64,000 nt of DNA from Solitalea koreensis. GTDB lineage: Bacteria > Bacteroidota > Bacteroidia > Sphingobacteriales > Sphingobacteriaceae. Within the stretch, counting starts at the first letter, position 1. The number at the start of each line of letters is the position of its first letter. The notes under the pieces are model-generated. The model was not told where the DNA came from. It searched no databases and saw only the letters and a program-made list of their open reading frames with translations. A program made the translations under genes and the position numbers. The stretch lies in assembly GCF_900182575.1 (NCBI RefSeq), contig NZ_FXSZ01000002.1:1-64000 (forward strand). The letters run 5' to 3'. Positions 24,929-33,577 of the stretch are shown one piece after another.

Positions 24929-25135
24929 ATGACAACGTTTAAAATAAATGGAGAATACATCGAGCTGATTAAATTGCTAAAAGCTACACAAATGGCCGAA
25001 AGTGGGGCACAAGCGCAGATGCTCGTAGTTGATAAACAAATAAAAGTGAATGGTCAACTCGAGATGCGTAAACGTGCTAAGCTAAAAGCCGGTGACAAAG
25101 TTGAAACTCCATTTGGCAAGATTGAACTTACGTAG
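24929..25135 (+). CDS. Small S4-domain RNA-binding protein (YbcJ type)
   Basis: A 68-residue single S4 domain: YIELIKLLKATQMAESGAQA, VVDKQIKVNGQLEMRKRAKL and KAGDKVE. This is the typical S4 fold of small RNA-binding proteins such as YbcJ and the RqcH partner RqcP. ATG 24929 is chosen over a start 33 bases earlier because the S4 domain begins there. The RNA target is unknown. Confidence 0.85.
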   Translation: MTTFKINGEYIELIKLLKATQMAESGAQAQMLVVDKQIKVNGQLEMRKRAKLKAGDKVETPFGKIELT

Positions 25136-25412
25136 ATTTGTTGTATTGCATTGATTGTAAGTAGATTAGTTTTTAAAATTATTTTAGAAATAAATAGGTT
25201 ATTAAAAAAATAAACCTCACCTTTACAGCGTCGACGAAGAATAGTCGAGAAGAAAAACTACTTATTATCAAAAATATCTAATTTCCCTTCTACAGTATTC
25301 TCCCAAACAATTTTGAAATAATAATTAAAATCTATAAACATTTGATATAGGATATTAATTTTATTTTCAACTAATTAATTGAAACATTTTTTAAATATAA
25401 TACAATAACAAA
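25136..25412. other. Long A/T-rich leader region ahead of the cold-shock genes
   Basis: These 277 bases contain no credible gene. They probably hold the promoter and a long 5' untranslated region of the first cold-shock gene. A small G/C-richer patch at about 25227-25252 (CAGCGTCGACGAAG ... TAGTCGAG) could fold. Long leaders that change structure at low temperature are known from csp genes elsewhere; no specific fold is claimed. Confidence 0.4.
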
Positions 25413-25607
25413 ATGCAAACTGGAGTAGTAAAATTCTTTAATTACACAAAAGGCTTTGGCTTTATTCAACACAGTGATTCAAATACTGAAACATTTGTAC
25501 ACGTAAGCGGTCTTATTGACGAAATTAAAGAAAACGACCAAGTTGAGTTCGACTTGGAAAAAGGCAAAAAAGGAATGAACGCGGTTAACGTAAAAGTTAT
25601 CCAATAA
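25413..25607 (+). CDS. Cold-shock protein, first tandem copy
   Basis: A 64-residue CspA-type protein with both nucleic-acid binding motifs: KGFGFIQ (RNP1) and FVHVSG (RNP2). It binds single-stranded RNA or DNA and acts as an RNA chaperone. It differs from the next gene at only two internal positions (Val5 for Thr, Lys50 for Arg) and by one extra C-terminal Gln. The leader ends in AATACAATAACAAAATG, close to that of the second copy. Confidence 0.96.
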   Translation: MQTGVVKFFNYTKGFGFIQHSDSNTETFVHVSGLIDEIKENDQVEFDLEKGKKGMNAVNVKVIQ

Positions 25608-25613
25608 TGATAT

Positions 25614-25649
25614 TAATGTTTATCGATTAAAATTGATCCATAAACATTA
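25614..25649. terminator. Hairpin between the two cold-shock genes
   Basis: TAATGTTTAT (25614-25623) and ATAAACATTA (25640-25649) are perfect 10-base complements around a 16-base loop. It is A/T-rich and followed by CAATTTTTT at 25653. It may end the first transcript or mark a processing site. Confidence 0.5.
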
Positions 25650-25665
25650 CTACAATTTTTTAAAT

Positions 25666-25696
<31 letters not shown>

Positions 25697-25697
25697 A

Positions 25698-25889
25698 ATG
25701 CAAACTGGAACAGTAAAATTCTTTAATTACACAAAAGGTTTTGGCTTTATTCAACACAGTGATTCAAATACTGAAACATTTGTGCATGTAAGCGGTCTTA
25801 TCGACGAAATTAAAGAAAACGACCAAGTTGAGTTCGACTTGGAAAGAGGTAAAAAAGGTATGAATGCAGTTAACGTAAAAGTTATCTAA
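25698..25889 (+). CDS. Cold-shock protein, second tandem copy
   Basis: A 63-residue CspA-type protein, almost identical to the copy ending 90 bases before it, with KGFGFIQ and FVHVSG. The DNA is also nearly identical, with only scattered silent changes, and the similarity continues into the leader (TTTTTTAAATA...AACAAAATG), so this is a recent duplication or is kept alike by gene conversion. The (CAA)10 tract in its leader sets it apart and may give different expression. A standard terminator follows at 25910. Confidence 0.96.
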   Translation: MQTGTVKFFNYTKGFGFIQHSDSNTETFVHVSGLIDEIKENDQVEFDLERGKKGMNAVNVKVI

Positions 25890-25909
25890 TTTTATAAAAT
25901 ATTTATTTC

Positions 25910-25945
25910 AAAGCCCACGATTTACTATTGTGGGCTTTTTTGTGT
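25910..25945 (+). terminator. Terminator of the cold-shock genes
   Basis: AAAGCCCAC (25910-25918) and GTGGGCTTT (25930-25938) form a 9-bp stem with an 11-base loop, followed by a T run. Confidence 0.88.
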
Positions 25946-25969
25946 TTAAGATTTTTCAATACCATTATC

Positions 25970-26536
25970 ATGATTCACGAATTCAAAACATTTAACCGCA
26001 CTGATTTTTCTCAATTAGAAATTCTTAATGGTCAATTTGATAGTTGTAAATTCATTGGATATGATCTTTCGAATTTTAAATTGTCAGGTAATGAGTATTT
26101 GGATTGTCAGTTTGATGATTGTAATTTATCATTGATTAATCTGACCGGTACCGGATTGAAAAACGTTTTGTTTAAAAATTGTAAAATAACCGGGGTTGAT
26201 TTTAGTAATTGTAAAGATTTGCTTTTTGGAGTGAATTTTGAAAATTGTAAACTTGACTTTTCCATCTTCTACAAAAAGAAAAATAAAGGAGCTTTATTTT
26301 TTAATTGTTCATTAATAGAAACTGATTTTGCGGAGTGTGATTTAACGGATGCTGTTTTCAATAATTGTAATTTAGAAAACTCCATCTTTGATCAAACCAT
26401 TTTGAAAAATGCCGATTTGCGTACCTCGTACAATTTCATTATTGATCCAGAAAAAAATAATTTAAAAAAGGCCAGGTTTTCATCCGGTAGTCTTGGGGGG
26501 TTATTAGCTAAATATGATATCCGAATTGAGCTCTGA
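25970..26536 (+). CDS. Pentapeptide-repeat protein
   Basis: A 188-residue protein made largely of A(D/N)LxX-type five-residue repeats, seen here as CKFIGYDLSNFKLSG, CQFDDCNLSLINLTG and CDLTDAVFNNCNLENSIFD, with many Cys at the repeat boundary. This predicts a right-handed four-sided beta helix. Relatives protect DNA gyrase from quinolones (Qnr-like), but most have no known role, and this call does not imply resistance. ATG 25970 is used; an earlier in-frame TTG lies inside the preceding terminator. Confidence 0.87.
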   Translation: MIHEFKTFNRTDFSQLEILNGQFDSCKFIGYDLSNFKLSGNEYLDCQFDDCNLSLINLTGTGLKNVLFKNCKITGVDFSNCKDLLFGVNFENCKLDFSIFYKKKNKGALFFNCSLIETDFAECDLTDAVFNNCNLENSIFDQTILKNADLRTSYNFIIDPEKNNLKKARFSSGSLGGLLAKYDIRIEL

Positions 26537-26561
26537 TATTGAGCCGATTCGGTTCATTTTC

Positions 26562-27314
26562 TTATTTGATCAATTTATTAATACCCACGCCCAATAAAAT
26601 ACTCAGCGAGAAACTTATTAAAGTTCCAATAAGTACGTATTCAGTTTGTTTTCGTGCTTTGTTTTTGTCCTCATCCTGATCGCTATAACGAAGTATTGAT
26701 TTTGCAGCTATCAAAAATCCGATTCCTTCATACTGCTGCATCAAAACAAAAGTTAATACCATTATACGTTCAAAAATACCTATCCATTTGCCTGCATTTT
26801 CTAAACTTGCCTGATCGTCGTTAATCTTCTCACGCCAGCTTTTCGTAGCCATATTTATTATCATACCCATTGGCCATATCACCACGATATAAGCAGATGT
26901 AATCAATAAAGTATTGAAGTCACTTAGGAGGGTCACTATGTTTTTGGTAAATACCTCCCAACCATTAATGAGCCGAAGCCAGACGATCAAAATTACAATC
27001 AGATGAAATAATTGATCGAACAGGAATACAGGTAAATTATTTTTCTTCTGATTAACTTTCCAATAATCAATGGCTGTGTGCGTTATGGCTATGGTTGTCC
27101 CGGCTGCTAATGCTCTTCCTCCAAGGTTAACCAAAAATAAGGTGGCCAAAACACCAGAAAGTACACCATGTAAATATAGAAGGCTTGTTTTTCCTTTAAG
27201 CTGCTGTTTGCTTACTACCCAACTTTTGGGCTGAAGTACAAAATCAATTAATAAATGAGCAATCAGTAATCGTATAAGTATGGATCCTTGTTCGTAGGTA
27301 AACAAATCAGGCAT
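26562..27314 (-). CDS. DUF3307 family membrane protein
   Basis: A 250-residue protein with several predicted membrane helices and the N-terminal segment LLIAHLLIDFVLQPKSWVV, typical of DUF3307. A conserved Asp-His pattern (AIAITHTAIDYWK; HLLIDF) lies in membrane segments. Function is unknown. The start ATG at 27314 overlaps the end of the satD-like gene by 8 bases, so they are translated together. The pairing of DUF3307 with SatD occurs in other genomes from memory. Confidence 0.85.
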   Translation of the reverse strand: MPDLFTYEQGSILIRLLIAHLLIDFVLQPKSWVVSKQQLKGKTSLLYLHGVLSGVLATLFLVNLGGRALAAGTTIAITHTAIDYWKVNQKKNNLPVFLFDQLFHLIVILIVWLRLINGWEVFTKNIVTLLSDFNTLLITSAYIVVIWPMGMIINMATKSWREKINDDQASLENAGKWIGIFERIMVLTFVLMQQYEGIGFLIAAKSILRYSDQDEDKNKARKQTEYVLIGTLISFSLSILLGVGINKLIK

Positions 27315-27942
27315 GAGTTTCAATTTTTGATTTAATAACGGAGGAATAATGGTTTAGTACAATTTGTAATGCATCGAAATGGGCTAATTTCAATCGGTTA
27401 TTTACTGAAGCTTGAGAAATTCCTATTTTTTGAGCAATCGCCATTTGATTTAAACCTTGTAATCTTTCCCAAATTACTTCGGCCTGAGCTTTTGTCCAAT
27501 TGTTAATGATTAAGTCGAGCATTGTGCAATGTACTTGCATTTCTCTATTTAGTTCATTCCACGGACTTTTAAAAAGAAGATATTGTGTTGATTTTTGGTC
27601 AAGCAATTGACCTGAGTTATGAAATGCTTCACCGTCTGATTCTTCAATGGTTGCAGCCTTCAAACTAATAGTTCCCAGACCTATAGCTATTCTTGCATCA
27701 AATTTTACTTTAGAAGAGGAGGTTGTTGTTTTTAAAAGGTAAGCTCTGATTTTTACACATTGCTCTAAAGCTAACCAAGGTTTTTCATTTACTCCTTGAA
27801 ATGTATCGCCGCGATAGATCTTAAAATTTGTCTCGTTCATTTCAACGAACAGTGCATTCAATTTTTGAAGCAATAATAATCTATCCTCAGTATTCAAAAG
27901 AGTTGAATTTACAATATCGGCTGTTAGTACGGCGTATATCAT
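27307..27942 (-). CDS. SatD family protein with C-terminal helix-turn-helix
   Basis: A 211-residue protein with the SatD-type N-terminus MIYAVLTADIVNSTLL, where the Asp-Ile-Val-Asn resembles the metal-binding start of nucleotidyl-cyclase-like folds. The middle has YRGDTFQGVNEKPWLALE. A helix-turn-helix at about residues 175-200 (LNQMAIAQKIGISQASVNNR) suggests DNA binding. It may sense a nucleotide or cofactor and regulate; this is inference. It overlaps the downstream DUF3307 gene and is divergent from the M13 peptidase gene. Confidence 0.82.
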   Translation of the reverse strand: MIYAVLTADIVNSTLLNTEDRLLLLQKLNALFVEMNETNFKIYRGDTFQGVNEKPWLALEQCVKIRAYLLKTTTSSSKVKFDARIAIGLGTISLKAATIEESDGEAFHNSGQLLDQKSTQYLLFKSPWNELNREMQVHCTMLDLIINNWTKAQAEVIWERLQGLNQMAIAQKIGISQASVNNRLKLAHFDALQIVLNHYSSVIKSKIETHA

Positions 27943-28108
27943 TCAATAAATATAGACTTATCAATTTATAAATACAAATTATATAATAATTGATTGATAA
28001 TATTTAAATATATATTAATTAATCTATATTTACTCGATTGGGTATAAAAGCAGGAATGTCAATTCATTTAATATTCATAAATATTTCTTTAATTTGACTA
28101 ATACTAGT

Positions 28109-30160
28109 ATGAAGAAATATAATCTTATGAAATTAATTAAACCATTTTTGCTGGGAGTTGCAGGTATAAGTGTTACAACATTAGCATTTAAACAACTTCC
28201 AACACGTAAATTTATTGATGCTTCCAATATGGATACATCAGTGAGTCCAGGCGATAATTTTTACTTGTATGCTAATGGAGGTTGGTTGAAAAAAAATCCA
28301 ATTCCAGCGTCTGAAACTCGTTGGGGGAGTTTCAATGAACTCATCAAACATAATAACGATGAATTGCAAAATCTGCTACAACAAGCATCGAAATCAAAGG
28401 CCGCAATGGGTACCGATGAACAAAAAGTAGGTGATTTTTATACAAGTGGAATGGATTCATTATCGATTGAAAAAGCAGGTATGAAGCCTATCAGTGCGGA
28501 TCTTGCGCGAATTGCTGCTATTAAAGATAGCAAAGGGATTTTGAATGAAGTGGCTTTTGAGCATAGTCAAGGAAATAGTCCTTTGTTTAATTTCTTTGTT
28601 TATCAAGATGATAAGAACAGTTCGGAAGTAATTTCTCAATTATCACAGGGAGGATTAGGGTTGCCGGATCGTGATTATTATTTTAAAGATGATGATCGTA
28701 CCAAAAATATTCGTGCAGAGTACGTAAAGTACCTTTCAGCCATGTTTAGTTTAATTGGTGATGATGCAGCTAAAGCACAAGCTAACGCAAATGCAGTAAT
28801 GAAGCTGGAAACAGCGCTTGCTTCAGCTTCAATGACTCGTGTTGAGCTGCGTGATCCAAATAAGGTTTACCATAAAATGACCATAGCAGAGTTAAACGCT
28901 ATTACTCCTGCAATTAACTGGAATGATCTTCTTCCTCGTATGATGGTTAACGGTGTTAATAATGTATTGGTTCGTCAACCGAATTTTTATAAAGAGGTCA
29001 ACAAACAACTTTCAGCTACCAGTTTGGCTGATTGGAAGGCTTACTTGCGATGGAATACAGCTAAAAATGCAGCTCCTTTTTTGAGTAGTTCATTTGTTAG
29101 CGAGAATTTTAACTTCTATGGTAAAGTACTTACCGGTCAGAAAATGATGAAACCGCGTAAAGAACGTGTAGCCACCGTTATAGATGGCTCAATGGGTGAA
29201 GTATTAGGTAAACTTTACGTTGATAAAAACTTTAAGCCAGAGGCTAAAGCGCGTATGATGCAGCTGATTGAAAACCTTTCTCAGACTTATGAGCAAAGAA
29301 TTAAACGGTTGGATTGGATGAGCGAAACTACAAAAGATAAGGCGATCGCTAAACTGCATGCATTCATCCGTAAAATCGGCTATCCTGATAAGTGGAAGGA
29401 TTATTCATCTGTTCAAACCAGCCGTTCTTCCTACTATAAAAATGTGCAGGAATGCAATCGTTTTGATTATAACTACATGATTCATAAACTGGGTAAACCT
29501 GTTGATAAAACCGAATGGGGAATGACTCCTCCTACTGTAAATGCTTATTACAACCCAGTAGTTAATGAAATTGTATTCCCAGCTGGTATTTTACAATTCC
29601 CGTTCTTTGATTTTGAGGCTGATGATGCTATTAATTACGGTGGTATTGGTGGAGTGATTGGTCACGAAATGACACATGGTTTTGATGATGAAGGTCGACA
29701 GTATGATGCACAAGGTAATTTGAAAGATTGGTGGACTGCTGAAGATGCAACTAATTTTAATGCTCGTGCTAAAATGGTAGTTGATCAATTTAATGGATAC
29801 TCGGTCCTAAATGGAACAACACATGTAAATGGACAACTCACCTTAGGTGAAAATTTGGCGGATTTGGGTGGTATTAATATCGCGTATGAGGCCTTTAAGA
29901 AAACCAAGCAGGGACAAAGCAATGAGAAAATCGATGGATTTACTCCAGATCAGCGTTTCTTCCTATCATGGGCCCAAGTTTGGAGAGCTAACATTCGTGA
30001 TGAAGCGCAGGCTCAACGTATTGTTACCGACCCGCATTCACCAGGAATGTATCGTTGCAACGGCCCGCTTTCAAACATGCCTGAATTCTATGCGGCTTTT
30101 GGAGTTAAAGAGGGTGATAAGATGTGGAAACCTGAAGCACAACGGGCTAAAGTTTGGTAG
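28109..30160 (+). CDS. M13 family metallopeptidase (neprilysin/PepO type)
   Basis: A protein of about 683 residues with an N-terminal membrane or signal segment (LIKPFLLGVAGISVTTLAF). The zinc motif is HEMTH (His519, Glu520, His523 counted from ATG 28109), within VIGHEMTHGFDDEGRQYD. The third ligand is the Glu in GENLADLGG, about 60 residues later, and the end GPLSNMPEFYAAFGVKEGDKMW is diagnostic of M13. It cleaves short peptides in the periplasm. ATG 28109 is chosen; TTG 28094 is possible. Confidence 0.94.
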   Translation: MKKYNLMKLIKPFLLGVAGISVTTLAFKQLPTRKFIDASNMDTSVSPGDNFYLYANGGWLKKNPIPASETRWGSFNELIKHNNDELQNLLQQASKSKAAMGTDEQKVGDFYTSGMDSLSIEKAGMKPISADLARIAAIKDSKGILNEVAFEHSQGNSPLFNFFVYQDDKNSSEVISQLSQGGLGLPDRDYYFKDDDRTKNIRAEYVKYLSAMFSLIGDDAAKAQANANAVMKLETALASASMTRVELRDPNKVYHKMTIAELNAITPAINWNDLLPRMMVNGVNNVLVRQPNFYKEVNKQLSATSLADWKAYLRWNTAKNAAPFLSSSFVSENFNFYGKVLTGQKMMKPRKERVATVIDGSMGEVLGKLYVDKNFKPEAKARMMQLIENLSQTYEQRIKRLDWMSETTKDKAIAKLHAFIRKIGYPDKWKDYSSVQTSRSSYYKNVQECNRFDYNYMIHKLGKPVDKTEWGMTPPTVNAYYNPVVNEIVFPAGILQFPFFDFEADDAINYGGIGGVIGHEMTHGFDDEGRQYDAQGNLKDWWTAEDATNFNARAKMVVDQFNGYSVLNGTTHVNGQLTLGENLADLGGINIAYEAFKKTKQGQSNEKIDGFTPDQRFFLSWAQVWRANIRDEAQAQRIVTDPHSPGMYRCNGPLSNMPEFYAAFGVKEGDKMWKPEAQRAKVW

Positions 30161-30211
30161 ATTTTAGGCCATAGGTTTAAGCTTAGACCAAAGTGTAATA
30201 TCAAATATGAG

Positions 30212-30247
30212 TAAAAATGCCTTGCTAGATATAGTAAGGCATTTTTA
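30212..30247. terminator. Bidirectional terminator, 12-bp stem
   Basis: TAAAAATGCCTT (30212-30223) and AAGGCATTTTTA (30236-30247) are perfect complements between convergent genes. Confidence 0.85.
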
Positions 30248-30279
30248 TTATCCATAAACCTTTCTCCTTAAAACCTAAA

Positions 30280-31332
30280 CTAAGCTTCTTCTTTAAAGAA
30301 TAATTTATAGTAATTCATACCTGAAACTTCATCCGTTCCCTTTTCAATTAAATCGGTGTTGCCATGAATGTAAACATGGAAGTTCTTATCTAACTTTAAG
30401 ATACTTTTGAATACTTTTGCTTGTTTTTTTACGGCAGGAGTGGAAATATCGAAAGAATCGGGTAGGGTAACTTCACGATTGTTTTCAAATTGTTGTTTAA
30501 ATTCTTTAAATGACTCGATTACGGCCGGTTGAAGAATAATATCTTCAGTAAATTCATCCAAATCGAATTGCTCTTTCTCTTTAAAATAGCTGGCTGATTT
30601 ATTTAATAAGTCAATTTGATCGGCACGGCTCACTTCAAAATTCTCAGAAAGTTTAGTGTTGATAAATGTACGGCAGAGATCCAGATAATTTTCAGTTTGA
30701 TGGTAGTTATCTTCTCGGCGTTTTACCTGCAAGAAATCATCTTTCCAATACACTGCTTCGTTTTGTTTGCTTTGTGCATCAATGATACTAACCCGGTAAC
30801 CTTCTTCCTTTTCAATGTTAAAAATAAGACAGCCTTTGTCAAGCTTATTGATATTGATACCGTCTTCATAATTCAATTCGTAGGTTTCGTTTTGCAGGTA
30901 CACTTTCAAATAAGTTTCTTTATTTTCTGATTTGAAAATACCTATGGCCTCTGCCTCTTCTCCATCAACCAAACATTTGTCAAAATAGGCTATATAAAGC
31001 TCACCTCCTTTTATTTTAGGATGTGTTGAGTGATTGAAAAGATGCTTGGCGATATTTATTGATTGTTCCTGAAATTTTATTTTATCATCAAAAATTTGGG
31101 AAGCAAAGGAAAAGATCTCATTCAGATTGATATCTGCAGAATGATAAAGGTGATAATACTCTGCATTGTTGCTAAAAGGCTGAATGAAGTAATTGAGCAG
31201 CAGTGAGCCAATGGATTCATCAGTTAGATCCAAGGGGGTTTGTGATAATGCTAATGGTTCATCTTTACTTTGATTGCCAACTTTATGGATGGTAAGCAGT
31301 TGCAGGTCATTAACATCAGAAACGTGTATCAT
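30280..31332 (-). CDS. Nucleoid-associated protein (NdpA/YejK superfamily)
   Basis: A 350-residue protein matching the 37-kDa nucleoid-associated family: LLTIHKVGNQSKDEPLALS at the N-terminus, GGELYIAYFDKCLVDGEEAE with KSENKETYLKV after it, and the C-terminal LDKNFHVYIHGNTDLIEKG. ATG 31332 is used; a longer TTG start adds seven residues without similarity. It is presumed to bind DNA, like YejK. It has no clear operon partner; a gap of about 130 bases separates it from the upstream DUF3347 gene. Confidence 0.82.
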   Translation of the reverse strand: MIHVSDVNDLQLLTIHKVGNQSKDEPLALSQTPLDLTDESIGSLLLNYFIQPFSNNAEYYHLYHSADINLNEIFSFASQIFDDKIKFQEQSINIAKHLFNHSTHPKIKGGELYIAYFDKCLVDGEEAEAIGIFKSENKETYLKVYLQNETYELNYEDGININKLDKGCLIFNIEKEEGYRVSIIDAQSKQNEAVYWKDDFLQVKRREDNYHQTENYLDLCRTFINTKLSENFEVSRADQIDLLNKSASYFKEKEQFDLDEFTEDIILQPAVIESFKEFKQQFENNREVTLPDSFDISTPAVKKQAKVFKSILKLDKNFHVYIHGNTDLIEKGTDEVSGMNYYKLFFKEEA

Positions 31333-31459
31333 TGATCGAAATTTATTCCGCAATGATAGTAATTTTAAGTTGTAGCCAATTCTATTCTCTTGAGAAAAGA
31401 ATGAAATCAGTGAATGGAAGTTTATTTTCCACCCTCTCTCTTTTTGATTTAAGTAATAA

Positions 31460-31993
31460 CTACTTTATTGTTTCCTTAACAGATCCACAATGAAGCATTT
31501 GATTCCCATAATAAGGATTATTTATTTCTTTTTCGTTTGCTAACCAATATGCACCTTTTGACTTATTGGCCATTGGACAAAATTCAACATAAATTTCACC
31601 ATTACTAAACTCTGAGTTTTTTGCAAGTTGGATTAACTCATTACTTAATTCAGAAAATAAATTACGCTGACTCTCTAAATCTTTCGTTTCAGAAAGAGCC
31701 GATGCGGATTTCATCATTTTTTCAGCATTTTTAATTTTAGTCAAGGATAATTGTAGGGCAGAGGCTGCTTTCTGTGCAGCGGAAGCATTGGATTCAACTA
31801 ATGCATTTTTAACCAGAATATACTGCTGATAAGCTGAATTTAGATTAACATCTTTAAATAAAACGGAATTTATATTTACCTCGGTTGCTTTATTTGATTT
31901 GACTTCATCATTTTTTACGTTTTTATTAGTTTGATTGTCGTGTGATGTCAATACTGTTCCTAATAAAACTGGTAATATTAATTTGATATTCAT
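31460..31993 (-). CDS. DUF3347 domain protein
   Basis: A 177-residue exported protein. The N-terminus is a short hydrophobic signal (MNIKLILPVLLGTVLTS), followed by a helical DUF3347 domain (LNSAYQQYILVKNALVESNA) and a C-terminal part with FCPMANKSKGAYWLANEKEI and NPYYGNQMLHCGSV. That Cys/Met/His-rich tail is what copper-efflux adaptor proteins carry, so metal binding is plausible, though no efflux gene is nearby. ATG 31993 is used rather than an upstream TTG. It may share a transcript with the formyltransferase 38 bases upstream. Confidence 0.78.
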   Translation of the reverse strand: MNIKLILPVLLGTVLTSHDNQTNKNVKNDEVKSNKATEVNINSVLFKDVNLNSAYQQYILVKNALVESNASAAQKAASALQLSLTKIKNAEKMMKSASALSETKDLESQRNLFSELSNELIQLAKNSEFSNGEIYVEFCPMANKSKGAYWLANEKEINNPYYGNQMLHCGSVKETIK

Positions 31994-32031
31994 ATTTTGT
32001 ATTAAAGTAATTTTTTCGTTCAACTATATCC

Positions 32032-32970
32032 TCAAAGAAACAATGATTTTATTACTAGCGAAAAAGATTTTTTTAATTCCATGATTATAGCACCGTCTTT
32101 ACAGTATAATAAGTACTGTTTTCCATTATTTTTAATTGTTCCGGGCTTATTTTGACTCAACTCTTTTATAAAGGAAACCACCTTCCAATAGCTTCCACTT
32201 CCTGCATTTTTAGGTAAAGGGACTGATTTTACATAAGTCAATGTTCCTCTAAGAAAATGAAATACTCGCTCTGTAGACCATGTTTGCCAATCAATAAAAG
32301 ATTGATGCTCTTCTTTTTTTATCCTTCGTGCTCTGGTTATCTCTGAAGTTTCGATTTGCTTTTTCAGCTGCATAGAATCTGTTTCAATATCCTTCAATGC
32401 TTTAAGTACTAGCTCAGCCCCTAATTCACAGTATTGGGCTTTATATTCATTATAGGAAGTTCCCAATTCAAGGGGAAAACTTTGGGCATAAATAATTTCT
32501 CCGGTATCTTCACCATCATTAATTAGATGCACTGTGCCGCCTGGATTAAGGTCCATATTGTAATATACCCAAAAATCAGGACTTGATCCCGGATAGTTAG
32601 GCAACAAAGAAGGATGATAATTAATTGCTCCATACTTAGGAATACTAAATACATCCTTTTTTAGTAATTGATACATACTATGTACCACAATAATATCAGG
32701 CTTTAATGATGAAACCCAATTGGCAAGTGTTTTTTGTTCCTCTGAAAAGACAAGATAAGGCACTTTCTGCTTTTTTGCTTGACTTGACAATTGTAAAACT
32801 GACTTCCCTTTAATAGATTGTAAAAGGTCATAAGCATTAAATAATAAAGATTTAAGTACTGAAGCTTTTTTATTTAATGTCGATTCAGCAATCCCTTTAA
32901 TTTCATGAGATGAGTGTATAAGCGCCTCAAGTATGGGATGGTTGCGGGTGCCAATATATATAATTTTCAT
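32032..32970 (-). CDS. Formyltransferase family protein (Fmt-like fold)
   Basis: A 312-residue N10-formyltetrahydrofolate-type transferase. The catalytic residues are Asn117 and His119 in INYHPSLLPNYPG and Asp155 in NDGEDTGEII, matching the Asn-His-Asp triad of Fmt, PurN and sugar formyltransferases. It is not Fmt itself: the rest of the protein and its neighbours differ. The acceptor could be an amino sugar of a surface glycan, but no sugar-pathway gene is nearby. ATG 32970 is chosen because the fold begins there; the 40 residues before it do not match the family. Confidence 0.75.
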   Translation of the reverse strand: MKIIYIGTRNHPILEALIHSSHEIKGIAESTLNKKASVLKSLLFNAYDLLQSIKGKSVLQLSSQAKKQKVPYLVFSEEQKTLANWVSSLKPDIIVVHSMYQLLKKDVFSIPKYGAINYHPSLLPNYPGSSPDFWVYYNMDLNPGGTVHLINDGEDTGEIIYAQSFPLELGTSYNEYKAQYCELGAELVLKALKDIETDSMQLKKQIETSEITRARRIKKEEHQSFIDWQTWSTERVFHFLRGTLTYVKSVPLPKNAGSGSYWKVVSFIKELSQNKPGTIKNNGKQYLLYCKDGAIIMELKKSFSLVIKSLFL

Positions 32971-33570
32971 TGCTTGATTGGCATTAGAGTTAGCGTATGT
33001 TATCATTTTTTCTAGGTCATATTTGTTTATTTTTCGAAGCTTATACTTCAATTTTATTCCAAAAACACTATTCATTAGATAAGTTCTCAATACAACTATG
33101 TGCTTATTTTTTTCAATTTCTCAATAATCTTAGCTTCTCCCAATTTCACTTTCGCGGTTCAAGTTTTCGGCATCACTATTTTTGGAACCCCATTATTTTC
33201 AATTCGAATGTTTAATAAATTAATCTTTGAATTGTTTTCAATATGACGATTGTTATAAATTATTAAGTTTATCCAGGAAAAGATTTAAGTTCAACCTCTA
33301 ATTTGAGCATGCATTTAGCGGTGCAACATTCATTTTCAAAAGCTTCAATTTTCGCTCCAATCTTTCAATAGTTGTAAAAAAGTCGAGATTGATAGGAATT
33401 GAAACTTTATTGATTAAAGGTGGTTTGTCAGCACAATAGTTTTATAAGCTTTGAGGGCTGTTTCAAAAAATTAATGCGTAAGATAAGACAAAATGTATGT
33501 GGAGAACAGGAAAGTTGGTACTAACTTCTTCCTTTTAGTTGGTTATAGTCGACTCATTTAAATATTCGAT
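32971..33570. other. 600-base stretch without a supported gene
   Basis: No frame here looks like a protein on either strand. It carries A/T-rich sequence upstream of the formyltransferase gene and, at about 33447-33466, GAGGGCTGTTTCAAAAAA, which resembles the terminal repeat of some Bacteroidetes insertion sequences. No second end and no transposase are present, so it could be a relic or a coincidence. Confidence 0.5.
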
Positions 33571-33577
33571 TTAAATG
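33555..33577. terminator. A/T-rich inverted repeat at the end of udk
   Basis: CATTTAAAT (33555-33563) and ATTTAAATG (33569-33577) pair perfectly around a 5-base loop and overlap the udk stop codon. It has no G/C core, so it would be a weak terminator at best. Confidence 0.35.

Noticed and set aside
25970..26536. Pentapeptide protein as a quinolone-resistance determinant
   Set aside because: The repeat fold is shared by many proteins without such activity, and nothing in the sequence or neighbours points to gyrase protection.
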